Shown one piece after another: positions 42,298 through 52,294 of a stretch of 64,000 nucleotides of DNA (within the stretch, counting starts at the first letter, position 1; every line of letters starts with the position of its first letter). This stretch comes from Nitrosomonadaceae bacterium (GTDB lineage: Bacteria; Pseudomonadota; Gammaproteobacteria; Burkholderiales; Nitrosomonadaceae): positions 1 through 64,000 of the forward strand of contig BJGV01000002.1 in assembly GCA_014190895.1 (NCBI GenBank), written 5' to 3'. The position numbers were made by a program, and so were the translations under genes. The notes below the pieces were generated by a model that saw nothing but the letters and a program-made list of their open reading frames with translations, made no database searches and was not told where the DNA came from.

Positions 42298-42754
42298 TCA
42301 TTGTGTGGTTGTGTGCTCAGCAATTCTATTCGAGCAAGCAGGGGGGGGGTGATTGTATAACAAATAAATTAAAATTAAGTAACAGAATTTAGCAATAAGT
42401 CACGCTAATATGTAAATATAGCCATTAAAAAAATTTTAAAAAGTACGCAAAGCATAATGCGATATGTTAAGGCAATATGTAATCTTATTTTAAAGTTAAA
42501 CAGTGAGGGTGTTTATGTTAAATGACTTTTGTCATATACAATTTTACCAGAACACAGTCATTTGTTTCTAAGCGATAAAGAAAGATAAATTTTCAGTTAC
42601 AGCCTCCCCAAGTAGATTACTTTCTGGTATTGTCGACGTCAATGATTGGGTTAGAATAGTCTATCTTTTTAAAGTACCTGTGCGTCAGTATATAGTAGCT
42701 GTTCTAATAAACTGAGAATTAAATTAGACATGATTTGGATTTGTAATTACGGCA
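42298..42754. other. Gene-free, very AT-rich divergent spacer
   Basis: This 457-base spacer lies between two divergent genes. It holds a G9 run at 42341-42349, about 45 bases upstream of the minus-strand start, and a small perfect dyad atgac-tttt-gtcat near 42520. A possible 18-codon ORF starts with ATG at about 42515, after GTGAGGG, but has no support beyond that. I see no tRNA, riboswitch or clear operator. Confidence 0.5.
42341..42349. repeat. G9 homopolymer upstream of the periplasmic paralogue
   Basis: Nine consecutive G lie about 45 bases upstream of the start of the minus-strand periplasmic gene, in an otherwise AT-rich spacer. On that gene's strand it is a C9 tract in the promoter or leader region, where a length change could alter spacing. 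Confidence 0.9.
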
Positions 42755-43384
42755 ATGGATGAAATAAAAATTGACCAAGGGTTGTCGACGTCTGATCTCT
42801 GCATTCAATATGGTCGAGAGATGTTAACTTCACAGCTACCCCTTACCGAAAAGAAGGGATATGATTTCGCGCCCCCATTTCACGAAATGATAGTTCACCT
42901 CTATTTGCTAGGGGTTATGTGGCGTCATGGTGAGAGCCTGAATTTACTAATAGATTCTCGTGAACACGCCCTAGCAGCGTTACGGTTAATGCTGGTTAAT
43001 GCTGGTATGAATAATAATAAATCCCTTAAACATATTGTATTTTTGGATAAGATGTCTCGGATAAAGGACGGTAGCGACGCCCTTGCTTTGACAGCTGGCT
43101 ATCAAGCCACTTTAAATGACGGCAGTTTAGATATGGTTTTTGATGAGCATCGTGATGAAACAAGAACCTCCGGAGCTCTCTGGCGACTTTACGACCGTAG
43201 CAAGAAAATTATGCTCATGGGCGGCGGTGCTGCAGCTTTTGTTGCGATTTGGTTTGTTACAATTTTTATACCATCAAGCACCGGAATGGCGATACTAACG
43301 GCAGGAATCATTGCTGCTGCTTTTATTGTGATTCCAACATTTATAATTGGAATGTTGATTTATCGAATAAAATTTAAGAATTAA
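42755..43384 (+). CDS. Unknown protein with two C-terminal membrane helices
   Basis: I do not recognise this 209-residue protein. The first 150 residues look soluble and mostly helical (for example REHALAALRLMLVNAG). The rest has two hydrophobic segments at about 152-172 and 178-202 and ends in IYRIKFKN. The codon usage and the plausible hydrophobicity pattern make it a likely real gene. It stands alone between long spacers, divergent from the periplasmic gene. The soluble domain is probably cytoplasmic, with both helices forming a hairpin anchor. Confidence 0.65.
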   Translation: MDEIKIDQGLSTSDLCIQYGREMLTSQLPLTEKKGYDFAPPFHEMIVHLYLLGVMWRHGESLNLLIDSREHALAALRLMLVNAGMNNNKSLKHIVFLDKMSRIKDGSDALALTAGYQATLNDGSLDMVFDEHRDETRTSGALWRLYDRSKKIMLMGGGAAAFVAIWFVTIFIPSSTGMAILTAGIIAAAFIVIPTFIIGMLIYRIKFKN

Positions 43385-43607
43385 AATATTCGGACCATAT
43401 TTTTACTTATTATGTTTGTTGATATTGTTTTGAAGTTAAGTGCATATGACCCATTTTTAAAATGTATCGGGTTTTACAGTAATTGCTACTAAACAACACA
43501 GCCCTGGGAATTGTTTATACGAAAAGATAGTTTTAGGGGCGAGTGTTGTAAGCAGACACAGTATAATTGACCATATAAACATCTCCAAAGATACAATTGA
43601 TTTGAAT

Positions 43608-44471
43608 ATGGAAGCTAAAATTATAGATGGGAATGCGATTGCTAAAGAAGTCCGTACCGAGTGGAGATTACGTGCTGAGTACTTGACAAGATTGGGTGTG
43701 CAACCAGGGCTTGCGGTTATTATTGTAGGAAACAATCCAGCCTCGAGCATTTATGTGCGCAACAAAGCTAAGGCTTGTGACGAAACTGGTATTTATTCTG
43801 AAATACATGAATTTTTGGAGAATGCTAGTCAGAATCAGGTGATAGAGCGCATTCAGGAATTGAATAAAGATTCTAAAATCCATGGCATATTGGTGCAATT
43901 GCCATTACCTCGACATTTTGAAATCAATAAAATAATTGCTTCTATTGCGGTAGAAAAAGATGCAGATGGTTTTCATCTCTATAATGTGGGTGCGCTCGTT
44001 GCTGGCCAGACCTTGTTCCCACCCTGCACGCCTTCTGGCGTTATGAAAATGTTAGAAAAAATAGGGATTGTGATTGAAGGACGGCATGCAGTGGTAGTAG
44101 GGCGTAGCAATATTGTCGGTAAACCAATGGCGCTGATGTTATTAGAAAAAAGTGCAACCGTTACCATTTGTACATCAAAGACGCATAACTTGATGGAGCA
44201 TACAGTACGTGCCGATATCCTGGTAACAGCTATCGGCAAACCCCGCATAATTTCCGCTGATATGGTGAAATCTGGCGCAACCGTAATAGATGTGGGCATT
44301 AATTTGATGTCTGATGGTAAGTTGACGGGCGATGTAGATTTCAATTTGGTCAAGAAGAAAGCGGGATATATTACGCCGGTGCCGGGCGGAGTGGGGCCAA
44401 TGACCATTACCATGCTGTTATGCAACACTATTAAGGCAGCGGAACGTTTTTATGCCCAGATCTCAGCATAA
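43608..44471 (+). CDS. folD: Methylenetetrahydrofolate dehydrogenase / cyclohydrolase
   Basis: FolD interconverts methylene-, methenyl- and 10-formyl-tetrahydrofolate. Motifs are the active-site [14 protein letters not shown] with the catalytic Lys, GILVQLPLP, the NADP site [15 protein letters not shown] and [15 protein letters not shown]. The ATG at 43608 starts the normal [12 protein letters not shown]; the track's TTG at 43602 is two codons earlier. Confidence 0.97.
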   Translation: MEAKIIDGNAIAKEVRTEWRLRAEYLTRLGVQPGLAVIIVGNNPASSIYVRNKAKACDETGIYSEIHEFLENASQNQVIERIQELNKDSKIHGILVQLPLPRHFEINKIIASIAVEKDADGFHLYNVGALVAGQTLFPPCTPSGVMKMLEKIGIVIEGRHAVVVGRSNIVGKPMALMLLEKSATVTICTSKTHNLMEHTVRADILVTAIGKPRIISADMVKSGATVIDVGINLMSDGKLTGDVDFNLVKKKAGYITPVPGGVGPMTITMLLCNTIKAAERFYAQISA

Positions 44472-44513
44472 ATAACGTAAATAAAGAAAAGTAACAATTA
44501 TAAAATATAAGGT

Positions 44514-47180
44514 ATGGAACAATTACCCGACATCGATCCGCAGGAAACACAAGAATGGCTAGATGCACTTGAATCTGTATTAGCAGAAGAAGGGGTAGAT
44601 CGAGCGCATTATTTATTAGAGAAGTTAGTAGAGAAAGCTCGAAGATCCGGTGCTTATCTTCCGTATACTGCCAACACTGGCTATATCAACACTATTCCGC
44701 CTAGCAAAGAAGAGCGTTCGCCTGGTAATCATGCCATAGAGCACCGTATTCGTTCATACGTACGTTGGAATGCCATGGCAATGGTATTGCGTGCCAATAG
44801 AAATACCAATGTTGGCGGACATATTGCAACTTTTGCTTCTGCTGCAACGCTTTATGATATTGGCTATAACCACTTTTGGCATGCCGCCAGTGAAAATCAT
44901 GGCGGGGATTTAGTGTTGGTTCAAGGACACTCTTCTCCTGGTATTTATGCCTATGCTTTTATGCTAGGAGAATTAAAACAGGAGCAACTTGATAATTTTC
45001 GTCAGGAAGTAGGAGGCAAAGGATTGTCTTCTTATCCACATCCATGGCTCATGCCAGAGTTCTGGGGATTTCCAACAGTGTCGATGGGGTTGGGGCCGCT
45101 AATGGCAATTTATCAAGCTCGTTTCATGAAGTATTTAGACAGTCGCGGATTAATTAAAACCGAGGGCCGCAAAGTTTGGGCTTTTATGGGCGATGGGGAA
45201 ATGGATGAACCAGAGTCATTAGGCGCAATTTCATTGGCCTCGCGTGAGAAACTTGATAATCTGATATTCGTTATTAACTGTAATCTTCAGCGACTGGATG
45301 GCCCGGTACGTGGCAACGGTAAGATTATTCAAGAGTTAGAGGGTGATTTTTGTGGGGCCGGTTGGAATGTCATTAAAGTAATCTGGGGATCTTACTGGGA
45401 TCCTTTGCTGGCAAAAGATACCAAGGGCTTGCTACAGCAACGCATGATGGAATGTGTCGACGGAGAGTATCAAACTTTCAAATCCAGAGACGGGTCTTAC
45501 GTGCGCAAACATTTTTTTGGCAAATATCCAGAGTTATTAGAAATGGTTGCCAATATGTCCGATGATGATATTTGGCGTTTAAATCGAGGCGGCCATGATC
45601 CGCATAAGGTTTATGCCGCCTACGCTGCTGCAGTAAAACACACGGGACAGCCCACAGTGATACTTGCCAAGACCATTAAAGGGTATGGTATGGGAGAGGC
45701 CGGTGAAGCGCAGAACATTACCCACCAACAGAAAAAAATGGGCACCACCTCGTTGAAAGCATTTCGAGACCGTTTTGGTTTGTTAATTCCAGACGATAAA
45801 ATAGATGATGTGCCTTATCTTGTATTTGAAAAAGATTCGACAGAGTATGCTTATATGCAACAAAAACGCGAAGCATTGGGCGGCTTTCTTCATCGCCGTC
45901 GTCGTCGCGCAGAAGTGTTGCAGGTACCCAGTTTATCGGTATTTGAGGCATTACTTAAAGCCAGCGGTGTAGGGCGAGAATCCTCCACCACCATGGCGTT
46001 TGTACGCATACTCAATATCCTGGTTAAAGACAAAAATATCGGTAAGCGAATAGTACCGATTGTAGCAGATGAGTCGCGCACCTTCGGCATGGAGGGTATG
46101 TTTCGACAACTAGGTATTTGGTCATCAATGGGGCAGCTTTACACTCCAGAAGATGCAGATCAATTGATGTATTATAAAGAAGATAAGAATGGCCAGATTT
46201 TACAAGAGGGAATTAATGAAGCGGGGGCTATGTCATCATGGATAGCAGCAGCAACTGCCTATAGCACTCATGGCGTGCAAATGATCCCTTTCTTTATTTT
46301 TTATTCTATGTTTGGTTTTCAGCGTGTTGGTGATCTTGCTTGGGCTGCAGGCGATATGCGTTGCCGTGGTTTTTTGTTGGGCGGCACCGCTGGACGGACC
46401 ACCCTAAATGGCGAAGGTCTGCAGCATGAGGACGGACATAGTCATCTTATTGCCTCTTCTATTCCGAACTGTATATCTTATGACCCCACGTTTGCTTACG
46501 AACTTGCGGTTATCATTCAGGACGGTTTGCGTCGAATGTACCAAGAGCAGGAGGACGTGTATTACTACATTACTGTAATGAACGAAAATTACTCGCATCC
46601 AGAAATTCCTAAGGGGGTGGAGCAGGGGATATTAAAAGGCATGTATTTGTTCAATGAGGGTAATAAGACAAAATCTGGTACCGGGTTACGAGTTCAGTTA
46701 TTAGGCTCTGGCACTATCTTGCGTGAGGTTATCGCGGCAGCGGAGATACTAGAAAAAGAATACGGTGTTAATTCTGATATCTGGAGCGTTACCAGTTTTA
46801 ACGAATTGCGGCGCGAAGCTCTTGACGTAGGACGTTGGAACATGTTGCACCCCACCCAACCAGAGAAGTCATCTTATGTAAAGATTTGTTTAGAAGATCG
46901 CGAAGGACCAAAAGTGGCGGCAACCGACTACATGAGGATTTTTGCTGATCAGATACGTGAATTTGTGCCAGGACGTTATAAGGTGTTAGGCACAGATGGT
47001 TTTGGACGTTCTGATACACGTGAGAAGCTCCGTTATTTCTTTGAAGTAGATCGTTACTACATTACTGTTGCCGCACTTAAGGCTCTGGTTGAGGATGGAA
47101 AAATATCAGCAAAAATAGTAGCACAAGCGATGGATAAATTTGGTATTGATCCAGATAAACCAAATCCAACAGAGGTATAG
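44514..47180 (+). CDS. aceE: Pyruvate dehydrogenase E1 component
   Basis: AceE is the homodimeric ThDP-dependent E1 of the pyruvate dehydrogenase complex. The 888-residue length matches the proteobacterial single-chain type. The ThDP/Mg motif is GDGEMDEPESLGAISLA...INCNLQRLDGPVRGN. The HFWHAA and GRTTLNGEGLQHEDGHSH segments contain active-site histidines. aceF follows after 68 bases. Confidence 0.97.
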   Translation: MEQLPDIDPQETQEWLDALESVLAEEGVDRAHYLLEKLVEKARRSGAYLPYTANTGYINTIPPSKEERSPGNHAIEHRIRSYVRWNAMAMVLRANRNTNVGGHIATFASAATLYDIGYNHFWHAASENHGGDLVLVQGHSSPGIYAYAFMLGELKQEQLDNFRQEVGGKGLSSYPHPWLMPEFWGFPTVSMGLGPLMAIYQARFMKYLDSRGLIKTEGRKVWAFMGDGEMDEPESLGAISLASREKLDNLIFVINCNLQRLDGPVRGNGKIIQELEGDFCGAGWNVIKVIWGSYWDPLLAKDTKGLLQQRMMECVDGEYQTFKSRDGSYVRKHFFGKYPELLEMVANMSDDDIWRLNRGGHDPHKVYAAYAAAVKHTGQPTVILAKTIKGYGMGEAGEAQNITHQQKKMGTTSLKAFRDRFGLLIPDDKIDDVPYLVFEKDSTEYAYMQQKREALGGFLHRRRRRAEVLQVPSLSVFEALLKASGVGRESSTTMAFVRILNILVKDKNIGKRIVPIVADESRTFGMEGMFRQLGIWSSMGQLYTPEDADQLMYYKEDKNGQILQEGINEAGAMSSWIAAATAYSTHGVQMIPFFIFYSMFGFQRVGDLAWAAGDMRCRGFLLGGTAGRTTLNGEGLQHEDGHSHLIASSIPNCISYDPTFAYELAVIIQDGLRRMYQEQEDVYYYITVMNENYSHPEIPKGVEQGILKGMYLFNEGNKTKSGTGLRVQLLGSGTILREVIAAAEILEKEYGVNSDIWSVTSFNELRREALDVGRWNMLHPTQPEKSSYVKICLEDREGPKVAATDYMRIFADQIREFVPGRYKVLGTDGFGRSDTREKLRYFFEVDRYYITVAALKALVEDGKISAKIVAQAMDKFGIDPDKPNPTEV

Positions 47181-47248
47181 AATGATCCTAGGGTGCAGAA
47201 ACTAACCCCTTTATTTTAAGTGCTTAGCAGACAAACAGGGGAAGAAAT

Positions 47249-48544
47249 TTGGCCGAAATTAGACAAGTATTGGTTCCCGATATCGGAGATTTTAAAGACG
47301 TTCCGGTGATTGAAGTGCTGGTAAAATCGGGCGATAACGTTAAAGTAGAGGATCCCCTAATCTCGTTAGAGTCTGATAAGGCAACGATAGAGGTGCCTTG
47401 TCCTTTTGTGGGCGTAATCAAGGAAATTAACGTTCGGGTAGGTGACAAAGTTTCTGAGGGCTCGCTTATTTTAACAATAGAGATCTCTATAACAGATCAC
47501 GTGGTTTCAGCTGCCCCTGCATTTATTCCATCCGTAGCTCCCCCGCCCCTAATTTTGGGAGTAGCCAACCCAGAGCAAATTAAAATTCTTGTTCCGCAAC
47601 CCAATAAACAATCGTGGAAAATCCCTAAAGATCCCTCTGATATCATGCATGCCGGTCCCTCGGTGCGGCGTTTTGCACGTGAGCTAGGCGTGAGTCTTAA
47701 TTTGGTTTCTGGTAGCGGCTCAAAACAACGCATTCTGAAAGAGGATGTGCAAAATTACGTTAAAACAGAGCTATCAAAATTAGGTAGCGGCAGTAGTGGC
47801 GCAGAATTAAATTTACTACCATGGCCACGAATCGACTTTACCAAATTTGGTAAAGTAGAATTAAAGTCGCTATCGCGCATTAAAAAGATGTCAGGTGCAA
47901 ATTTGCACCGTAATTGGGTGATGATCCCACATGTTACACAGTTTGACGAAGCCGATATCACCGACCTAGAAGTCAAAAGGAAAGATTTTGCTATGAAGAA
48001 AGGCGGTGCAAAAATTACAATACTAACTTTTCTGATACAAGCGCTAGTAGTCGCATTAAAAAAATTTCCAGAGTTTAATGCCTCACTTGATTACAGTAAT
48101 GATGAAATGAATTTAGTAATAAAGAATTACTATCACATTGGTTTTGCGGTGGATTCACCAGATGGCCTGGTGGTACCGGTAATTCGTGATGTAAATCAAA
48201 AAAAAGTGACCATCATTGCTGAGGAATTAAAAAATCTCTCTACGCTCGCCCGTGAGGGTAAGTTAAAGCCAACTCAAATGCAAGGCGCAAGTTTCACTAT
48301 TTCTAGTCTTGGTGGTATTGGCGGGACTGCATTCACGCCCATTATTAATGCGCCAGAAGTTGCCATTCTTGGCGTTTCTCGTGCCAGCATGAAACCAGTA
48401 TATCGTGATGGTCAGTTTGTTCCACGTTTAATGCTTCCATTGTCACTGTCTTATGATCACCGCGTAATTGACGGCGCATCTGCTGCACGTTTTAGTTCGC
48501 ATCTAGCCGATTTACTTGCTAACACGTCAGAGATATTTTTGTGA
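47249..48544 (+). CDS. aceF: Pyruvate dehydrogenase E2, dihydrolipoamide acetyltransferase
   Basis: AceF forms the core of the complex and transfers the acetyl group to CoA. It has one lipoyl domain (SLESDKATIEVP, lipoyl Lys about 48), a linker, an E3/E1-binding domain (GPSVRRFARELGV), and the catalytic domain with SYDHRVIDGASAARF. Many betaproteobacterial E2 proteins carry two or three lipoyl domains; this one has one. The start codon appears to be TTG after GGGGAAGAA. No E3 (lpd) gene follows within the window. Confidence 0.95.
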   Translation: MAEIRQVLVPDIGDFKDVPVIEVLVKSGDNVKVEDPLISLESDKATIEVPCPFVGVIKEINVRVGDKVSEGSLILTIEISITDHVVSAAPAFIPSVAPPPLILGVANPEQIKILVPQPNKQSWKIPKDPSDIMHAGPSVRRFARELGVSLNLVSGSGSKQRILKEDVQNYVKTELSKLGSGSSGAELNLLPWPRIDFTKFGKVELKSLSRIKKMSGANLHRNWVMIPHVTQFDEADITDLEVKRKDFAMKKGGAKITILTFLIQALVVALKKFPEFNASLDYSNDEMNLVIKNYYHIGFAVDSPDGLVVPVIRDVNQKKVTIIAEELKNLSTLAREGKLKPTQMQGASFTISSLGGIGGTAFTPIINAPEVAILGVSRASMKPVYRDGQFVPRLMLPLSLSYDHRVIDGASAARFSSHLADLLANTSEIFL

Positions 48545-48595
48545 AAGTAACATTGAATTTTTTTGTTTCTTTGTGTTGCCGTCCTTCAATTAACA

Positions 48596-49270
48596 ATGTT
48601 CGAATCTGAGCGCACTCTTATCGGTATATTTGGCGGTACTTTTGACCCTATACATTACGGTCATTTACGAGCAGCTGAAGAAATTATTGAGACAGTTGGT
48701 TTACATAATATGCGTTTTATTCCTGCTGGAGAGCCATGCTTACGATCTTCTCCTGTGGCATCATCGAAACATCGAATGGAAATGCTACGTCTAGCAATCA
48801 AGAATAACCCTAAATTTATTCTGGATGACCGTGAGATTCTTCGTCAAGGCCCGAGTTACACCATAGATTCACTGTGTGAAATTAAGCAGGAATTAGGAGA
48901 AACAGCTGCACCATGTTTTGTTATAGGAGTAGATGCTTTCACAAAATTGTTTAAATGGCATAATTGGCAAGAGCTTTTTAGATTGTGTCATTTTATTATC
49001 ATTGCTCGTCCTGGTTATATATTAGGAATGAACCACGGTGTGTTGTCATCAGAGTTAAACTTAGAGTGCTTGCATCGCCAGGTATCTACAATTAGTAGCT
49101 TAAGAAGAATTTCTAGCGGATTGATATTTATTGCGCCAACGACTATGCTCGATATTTCAGCAACTTCTATTCGTGCGCATGTTGCCGCAGGAAAAAGTGC
49201 GCATTATATGATTCCTGATGTAGTTTTTGATTATATTGTAGCGAACCAACTGTATTCAGGAGAAAAATGA
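48596..49270 (+). CDS. nadD: Nicotinate-nucleotide adenylyltransferase
   Basis: NadD makes deamido-NAD. It has GIFGGTFDPIHYGH (nucleotidyltransferase HxGH-type motif), the central VIGVDAFTKLFKWHNW and the C-terminal DISATSIRAHVAAGKSAHYMIPD with the ISSTxIR-like motif. The ATG at 48596 places the motif at the expected distance; the ORF opens at 48563. It overlaps rsfS by 4 bases. Confidence 0.95.
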   Translation: MFESERTLIGIFGGTFDPIHYGHLRAAEEIIETVGLHNMRFIPAGEPCLRSSPVASSKHRMEMLRLAIKNNPKFILDDREILRQGPSYTIDSLCEIKQELGETAAPCFVIGVDAFTKLFKWHNWQELFRLCHFIIIARPGYILGMNHGVLSSELNLECLHRQVSTISSLRRISSGLIFIAPTTMLDISATSIRAHVAAGKSAHYMIPDVVFDYIVANQLYSGEK

Positions 49271-49698
49271 AGCTCAGTAAATTAGTAAAAATAGTCGTTG
49301 TTGCGTTGGAAGATATTAAAGCATTTGATATAGAAGTGTTAGACGTGACCGATGTAAGCACTATATGTGATTGCATGATTGTTGCTAGTGCGGTTTCAGC
49401 TCGTCAGACTAAAGCTCTTGCAAAAAATGTGCAAGAAAAAGTGAAGGCTTCTGGCGGTGTAGTTTACGGCACGGAAGGAGAGCAAACTGGCGAATGGGTT
49501 TTGGTGGATTTAGGCGATTTGCTAGTACATGTAATGCAACCCACCGCACGCACACATTATAATTTAGAAGAATTATGGTCCGGAATAGAGACGGTAAAGG
49601 TAAAGAAGCCCGTTACCAAAAAGACCCATGCTGCTAAAAAATCTTCCGTTGCTAAAAAAGCTCCTGTCGTCAAAAGAATTAAATCTGAAAAAATTTGA
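49267..49698 (+). CDS. rsfS: Ribosomal silencing factor RsfS
   Basis: RsfS (YbeB/Iojap) binds ribosomal protein uL14 and blocks subunit joining under starvation. The conserved core covers about residues 5-112, with VTDVSTICDCMIVASAVSARQTKALA and GEWVLVDLGDLLVHVM. It is followed by a roughly 30-residue Lys/Ala-rich tail (KKTHAAKKSSVAKKAP) resembling histone H1-like tails. The tail is not part of the family core. Confidence 0.95.
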   Translation: MKLSKLVKIVVVALEDIKAFDIEVLDVTDVSTICDCMIVASAVSARQTKALAKNVQEKVKASGGVVYGTEGEQTGEWVLVDLGDLLVHVMQPTARTHYNLEELWSGIETVKVKKPVTKKTHAAKKSSVAKKAPVVKRIKSEKI

Positions 49699-49728
49699 TT
49701 ACACTGACTAGTATAAAATACCCCGACA

Positions 49729-50199
49729 ATGAGATTAATTATTTTGGCAGTTGGTAACAGAATGCCGGAGTGGATACAGGCAGGTTTCATGGAGTATGTT
49801 AAGCGCATGCCCTACGAAGCAACTATTGAATTAATCGAAATAAAACCAGAAAAACGTGGCGGCGGTAAAAAAACGGAACAGCTATTAAATGCTGAGGCTA
49901 TTCGTATTTTAGGGGTTTTGCCACCTAAATGCCGCGTTGTTGTGATGGATGAACGTGGCAGACAGTGGACAACAATGAAGTTGGTTGATTCACTTATCGG
50001 ATGGATGAGAAATGGCGGCGATACCGCTTTTATTATTGGTAGCGCAGATGGACTGGATGCTAGAATTAAAAATTTGGCTGACGAAATTCTAGCGCTATCC
50101 ACTTTGACATTGCCACATGGCTTAGCAAGAGTATTGTTAGCAGAACAATTGTATAGAGTGGTATCGTTCATTAAACATCAGCCTTATCATCGGGATTAA
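49729..50199 (+). CDS. rlmH: 23S rRNA (pseudouridine-1915-N3) methyltransferase
   Basis: RlmH is the SPOUT-class methyltransferase that modifies pseudouridine 1915 of 23S rRNA. The 156-residue chain has LDERG-like [22 protein letters not shown] in place of the usual IGGADG, and the C-terminal [15 protein letters not shown] hallmark (usual form IxxGxPYHR). In related genomes maf would come next; it does not here. Confidence 0.96.
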   Translation: MRLIILAVGNRMPEWIQAGFMEYVKRMPYEATIELIEIKPEKRGGGKKTEQLLNAEAIRILGVLPPKCRVVVMDERGRQWTTMKLVDSLIGWMRNGGDTAFIIGSADGLDARIKNLADEILALSTLTLPHGLARVLLAEQLYRVVSFIKHQPYHRD

Positions 50200-50504
50200 T
50201 AAGAGGCCGACTCTCAAAGCGTTATTATTTTTTTCCCGATTTATGTAAGAATTTGAGAGTTTTATTGTGCTCGATGGCTGCTCTAGCAAAATAACTTGTA
50301 GTAATTAATAGCTGCATAGATTTACTTCCAAAGATAATTTTAGCTTTGTAAGTTGAGTTTCCTAAAAGTATTAAAGATGGGTAAGCTATTGTGCAATTAC
50401 ATTAATTAAGCTCTTGAATTGAAATTTTGTATTAAGTCATCTCCTAAATTCCGACACCAAAGTATCTTTTTTGGCTGCTAATACGTTGCAAAAAATTCTA
50501 TAAA
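50200..50504. other. Gene-free stretch where maf would be expected
   Basis: This 305-base AT-rich spacer contains no usable ORF on the plus strand. ACTCTCAAA at 50210-50218 and TTTGAGAGT at 50252-50260, followed by TTTATT, could pair as a weak, large-loop terminator. I see no fragment of a Maf protein in any frame. Confidence 0.5.
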
Positions 50505-51713
50505 ATGAAGTCCACTGTAAGTAACGAAATTCTTGTCAATATTACCGCTCAAGAGATCCGTGTTGCACTCATGGAGGGGGGTGTGGTTCAAGAATTGCAC
50601 ATAGAGCAGGCTAATAATCCTGGTGTTATTGGTAATATATATAATGGTCGAATTAGTCGAGTGCTTCCTGGAATGCAAGCAGCTTTTATAGATATCGGTC
50701 TTGATTGCCCTGCTTTTCTGCATGTGACGGATATTTTTAACCCACATCAAGGTGATAAAATTGGAAGACCGATTGAGAAAATGTTGCACGAGGGAGAGAA
50801 TATATTAGTACAGGTTATTAAGGATTCTATTGGTAATAAAAAGGCAAGATTGTCCACCCAGATAAGTATTGTTGGACGGATGCTGGTTTATCTTCCACAG
50901 GAATCCAGTATTGCTATTTCTCAGCGTATTGAGGATAAAATTGAACGTGAGTTATTAAGAGAAAAATTGCAGCGGCTAATACCCGCTGTTGAAGAGGGCG
51001 GTTATATAATTCGTACTATGGCAAGAGCCGCAAGCGAAGCTAGTTTACTGGCAGATGTCAGATACTTGCATAAACTGTGGCTTAACATTAAAAAAGATTT
51101 CCTGAGTACTTTTCTACCTACGTTGCTTTACCAAGATTTGAATCTTAGCCATCGCATACTACGTGATTTTGTAAATGATGATACGGTGCGAATTCTAGTG
51201 GATTCACAAGAAATTTTTCAAAAAATGATTATTTTTACCCAAGAGTATATGACTGATATAACGAAAAGAGTGGAGTGCTATATTGGAAAACCCCCGCTAT
51301 TTGATCTGTATAGAGTAGAAGATGAAGTTGTAAAATCCCTAGCGAGACAAGTCAACTTGAAATCCGGTGGCTATTTAGTTTTTGATCAGACCGAGGCACT
51401 TATTGTCGTTGATGTTAATACTGGCAAGTTTGTTGGTGTATATAGTTTTGAAGATACTATTCTTAAAACTAATCTGGAAGCAGTATTTGCAATTGCACAT
51501 CAGCTGCGTTTACGGAATCTCGGCGGCATTATTGTCATCGATTTTATCGACATGGAGAATAAAGAACACAGAAGCACTGTGCTTGTTGAGCTAAGAAAAG
51601 CACTTATGAGAGACCGAATGCGCTCAACTGTGCATGGATTCACTAAATTAGGGTTGGTAGAGATGACGCGTAAGCGTATACAAGGAAATCTTGCTAGTGT
51701 TGTCGGGCCCTAA
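50505..51713 (+). CDS. rng: Ribonuclease G, truncated before the zinc-link
   Basis: RNase G matures the 16S rRNA 5' end. The 402-residue chain starts with the S1-like region (ILVNITAQEIRVALMEGG, GNIYNGRISRVLPGMQAAFIDIG) and has the catalytic DNase I-like site with LIVVDVNTGKFVG and GGIIVIDFIDM carrying the Mg2+ aspartates. It ends at VEMTRKRIQGNLASVVGP. Standard RNase G continues about 85 residues, beginning with the CPxCxGRG zinc-link used for dimerisation. No continuation is visible in other frames. The catalytic part is intact, but quaternary structure should differ. Confidence 0.9.
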   Translation: MKSTVSNEILVNITAQEIRVALMEGGVVQELHIEQANNPGVIGNIYNGRISRVLPGMQAAFIDIGLDCPAFLHVTDIFNPHQGDKIGRPIEKMLHEGENILVQVIKDSIGNKKARLSTQISIVGRMLVYLPQESSIAISQRIEDKIERELLREKLQRLIPAVEEGGYIIRTMARAASEASLLADVRYLHKLWLNIKKDFLSTFLPTLLYQDLNLSHRILRDFVNDDTVRILVDSQEIFQKMIIFTQEYMTDITKRVECYIGKPPLFDLYRVEDEVVKSLARQVNLKSGGYLVFDQTEALIVVDVNTGKFVGVYSFEDTILKTNLEAVFAIAHQLRLRNLGGIIVIDFIDMENKEHRSTVLVELRKALMRDRMRSTVHGFTKLGLVEMTRKRIQGNLASVVGP

Positions 51714-51760
51714 TGGGAAAAATAAGTTTCCTGGGGAACAAGAATATTCCTCAATAGTTT

Positions 51761-52294
51761 TTAGTGCTCATTGTCTTCAAATTCACAAAGAGAAAAAACT
51801 TTTTGATTTTGTTTCTCTAGTTTGATGCGACCACCAAGATCAGGTAGATTGATGACAAAACAAGATTCTACAATTTTTCCTCCTGCAGTTTCAATTAGTT
51901 TTATTGCGGCCTCGGCTGTTCCACCGGTAGCAATTAAATCATCCACTAACAAAATGCGATCTCCTTGAGATATCGCATCTATGTGTATTTCAATGCAGTC
52001 AGTAGCATATTCTAACTCGTAGCTCTGACTGATTGTTTTTGCAGGCAGTTTTCCTCTTTTGCGAATTGGTATGAAACCAACGCCTAATTGAAAAGCCAGA
52101 GCCGCACCGATGATAAACCCACGTGCTTCGATAGCCGCTACCTTATCAATTTTTACCCCATTGAGGTGATCAAATAATTTATCGATGGTAGCCCGAAATC
52201 CCGCCGGATCTTTTAATAATGTTGTTATGTCTCGAAACATTACTCCTTGCTTGGGATAGTGAGGAATAGTTCGAATTTTTGATTTTATAGGCAT
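51761..52294 (-). CDS. apt: Adenine phosphoribosyltransferase
   Basis: Apt salvages adenine to AMP. The 177-residue protein has [25 protein letters not shown] and the PRPP loop [17 protein letters not shown]. It is convergent with rng, only 47 bases away, next to the truncated rng end. Confidence 0.96.
   Translation of the reverse strand: MPIKSKIRTIPHYPKQGVMFRDITTLLKDPAGFRATIDKLFDHLNGVKIDKVAAIEARGFIIGAALAFQLGVGFIPIRKRGKLPAKTISQSYELEYATDCIEIHIDAISQGDRILLVDDLIATGGTAEAAIKLIETAGGKIVESCFVINLPDLGGRIKLEKQNQKVFSLCEFEDNEH

Noticed and set aside
42515-42571. 18-codon ORF (MLNDFCHIQ...) as a leader peptide upstream of the unknown membrane protein
   Set aside because: No attenuator hairpin or regulatory codon run follows it; it is likely chance in an AT-rich spacer.
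50478-50789. 103-residue minus-strand ORF across the rng start
   Set aside because: Shadow of the rng coding sequence on the other strand; rng motifs are unmistakable.
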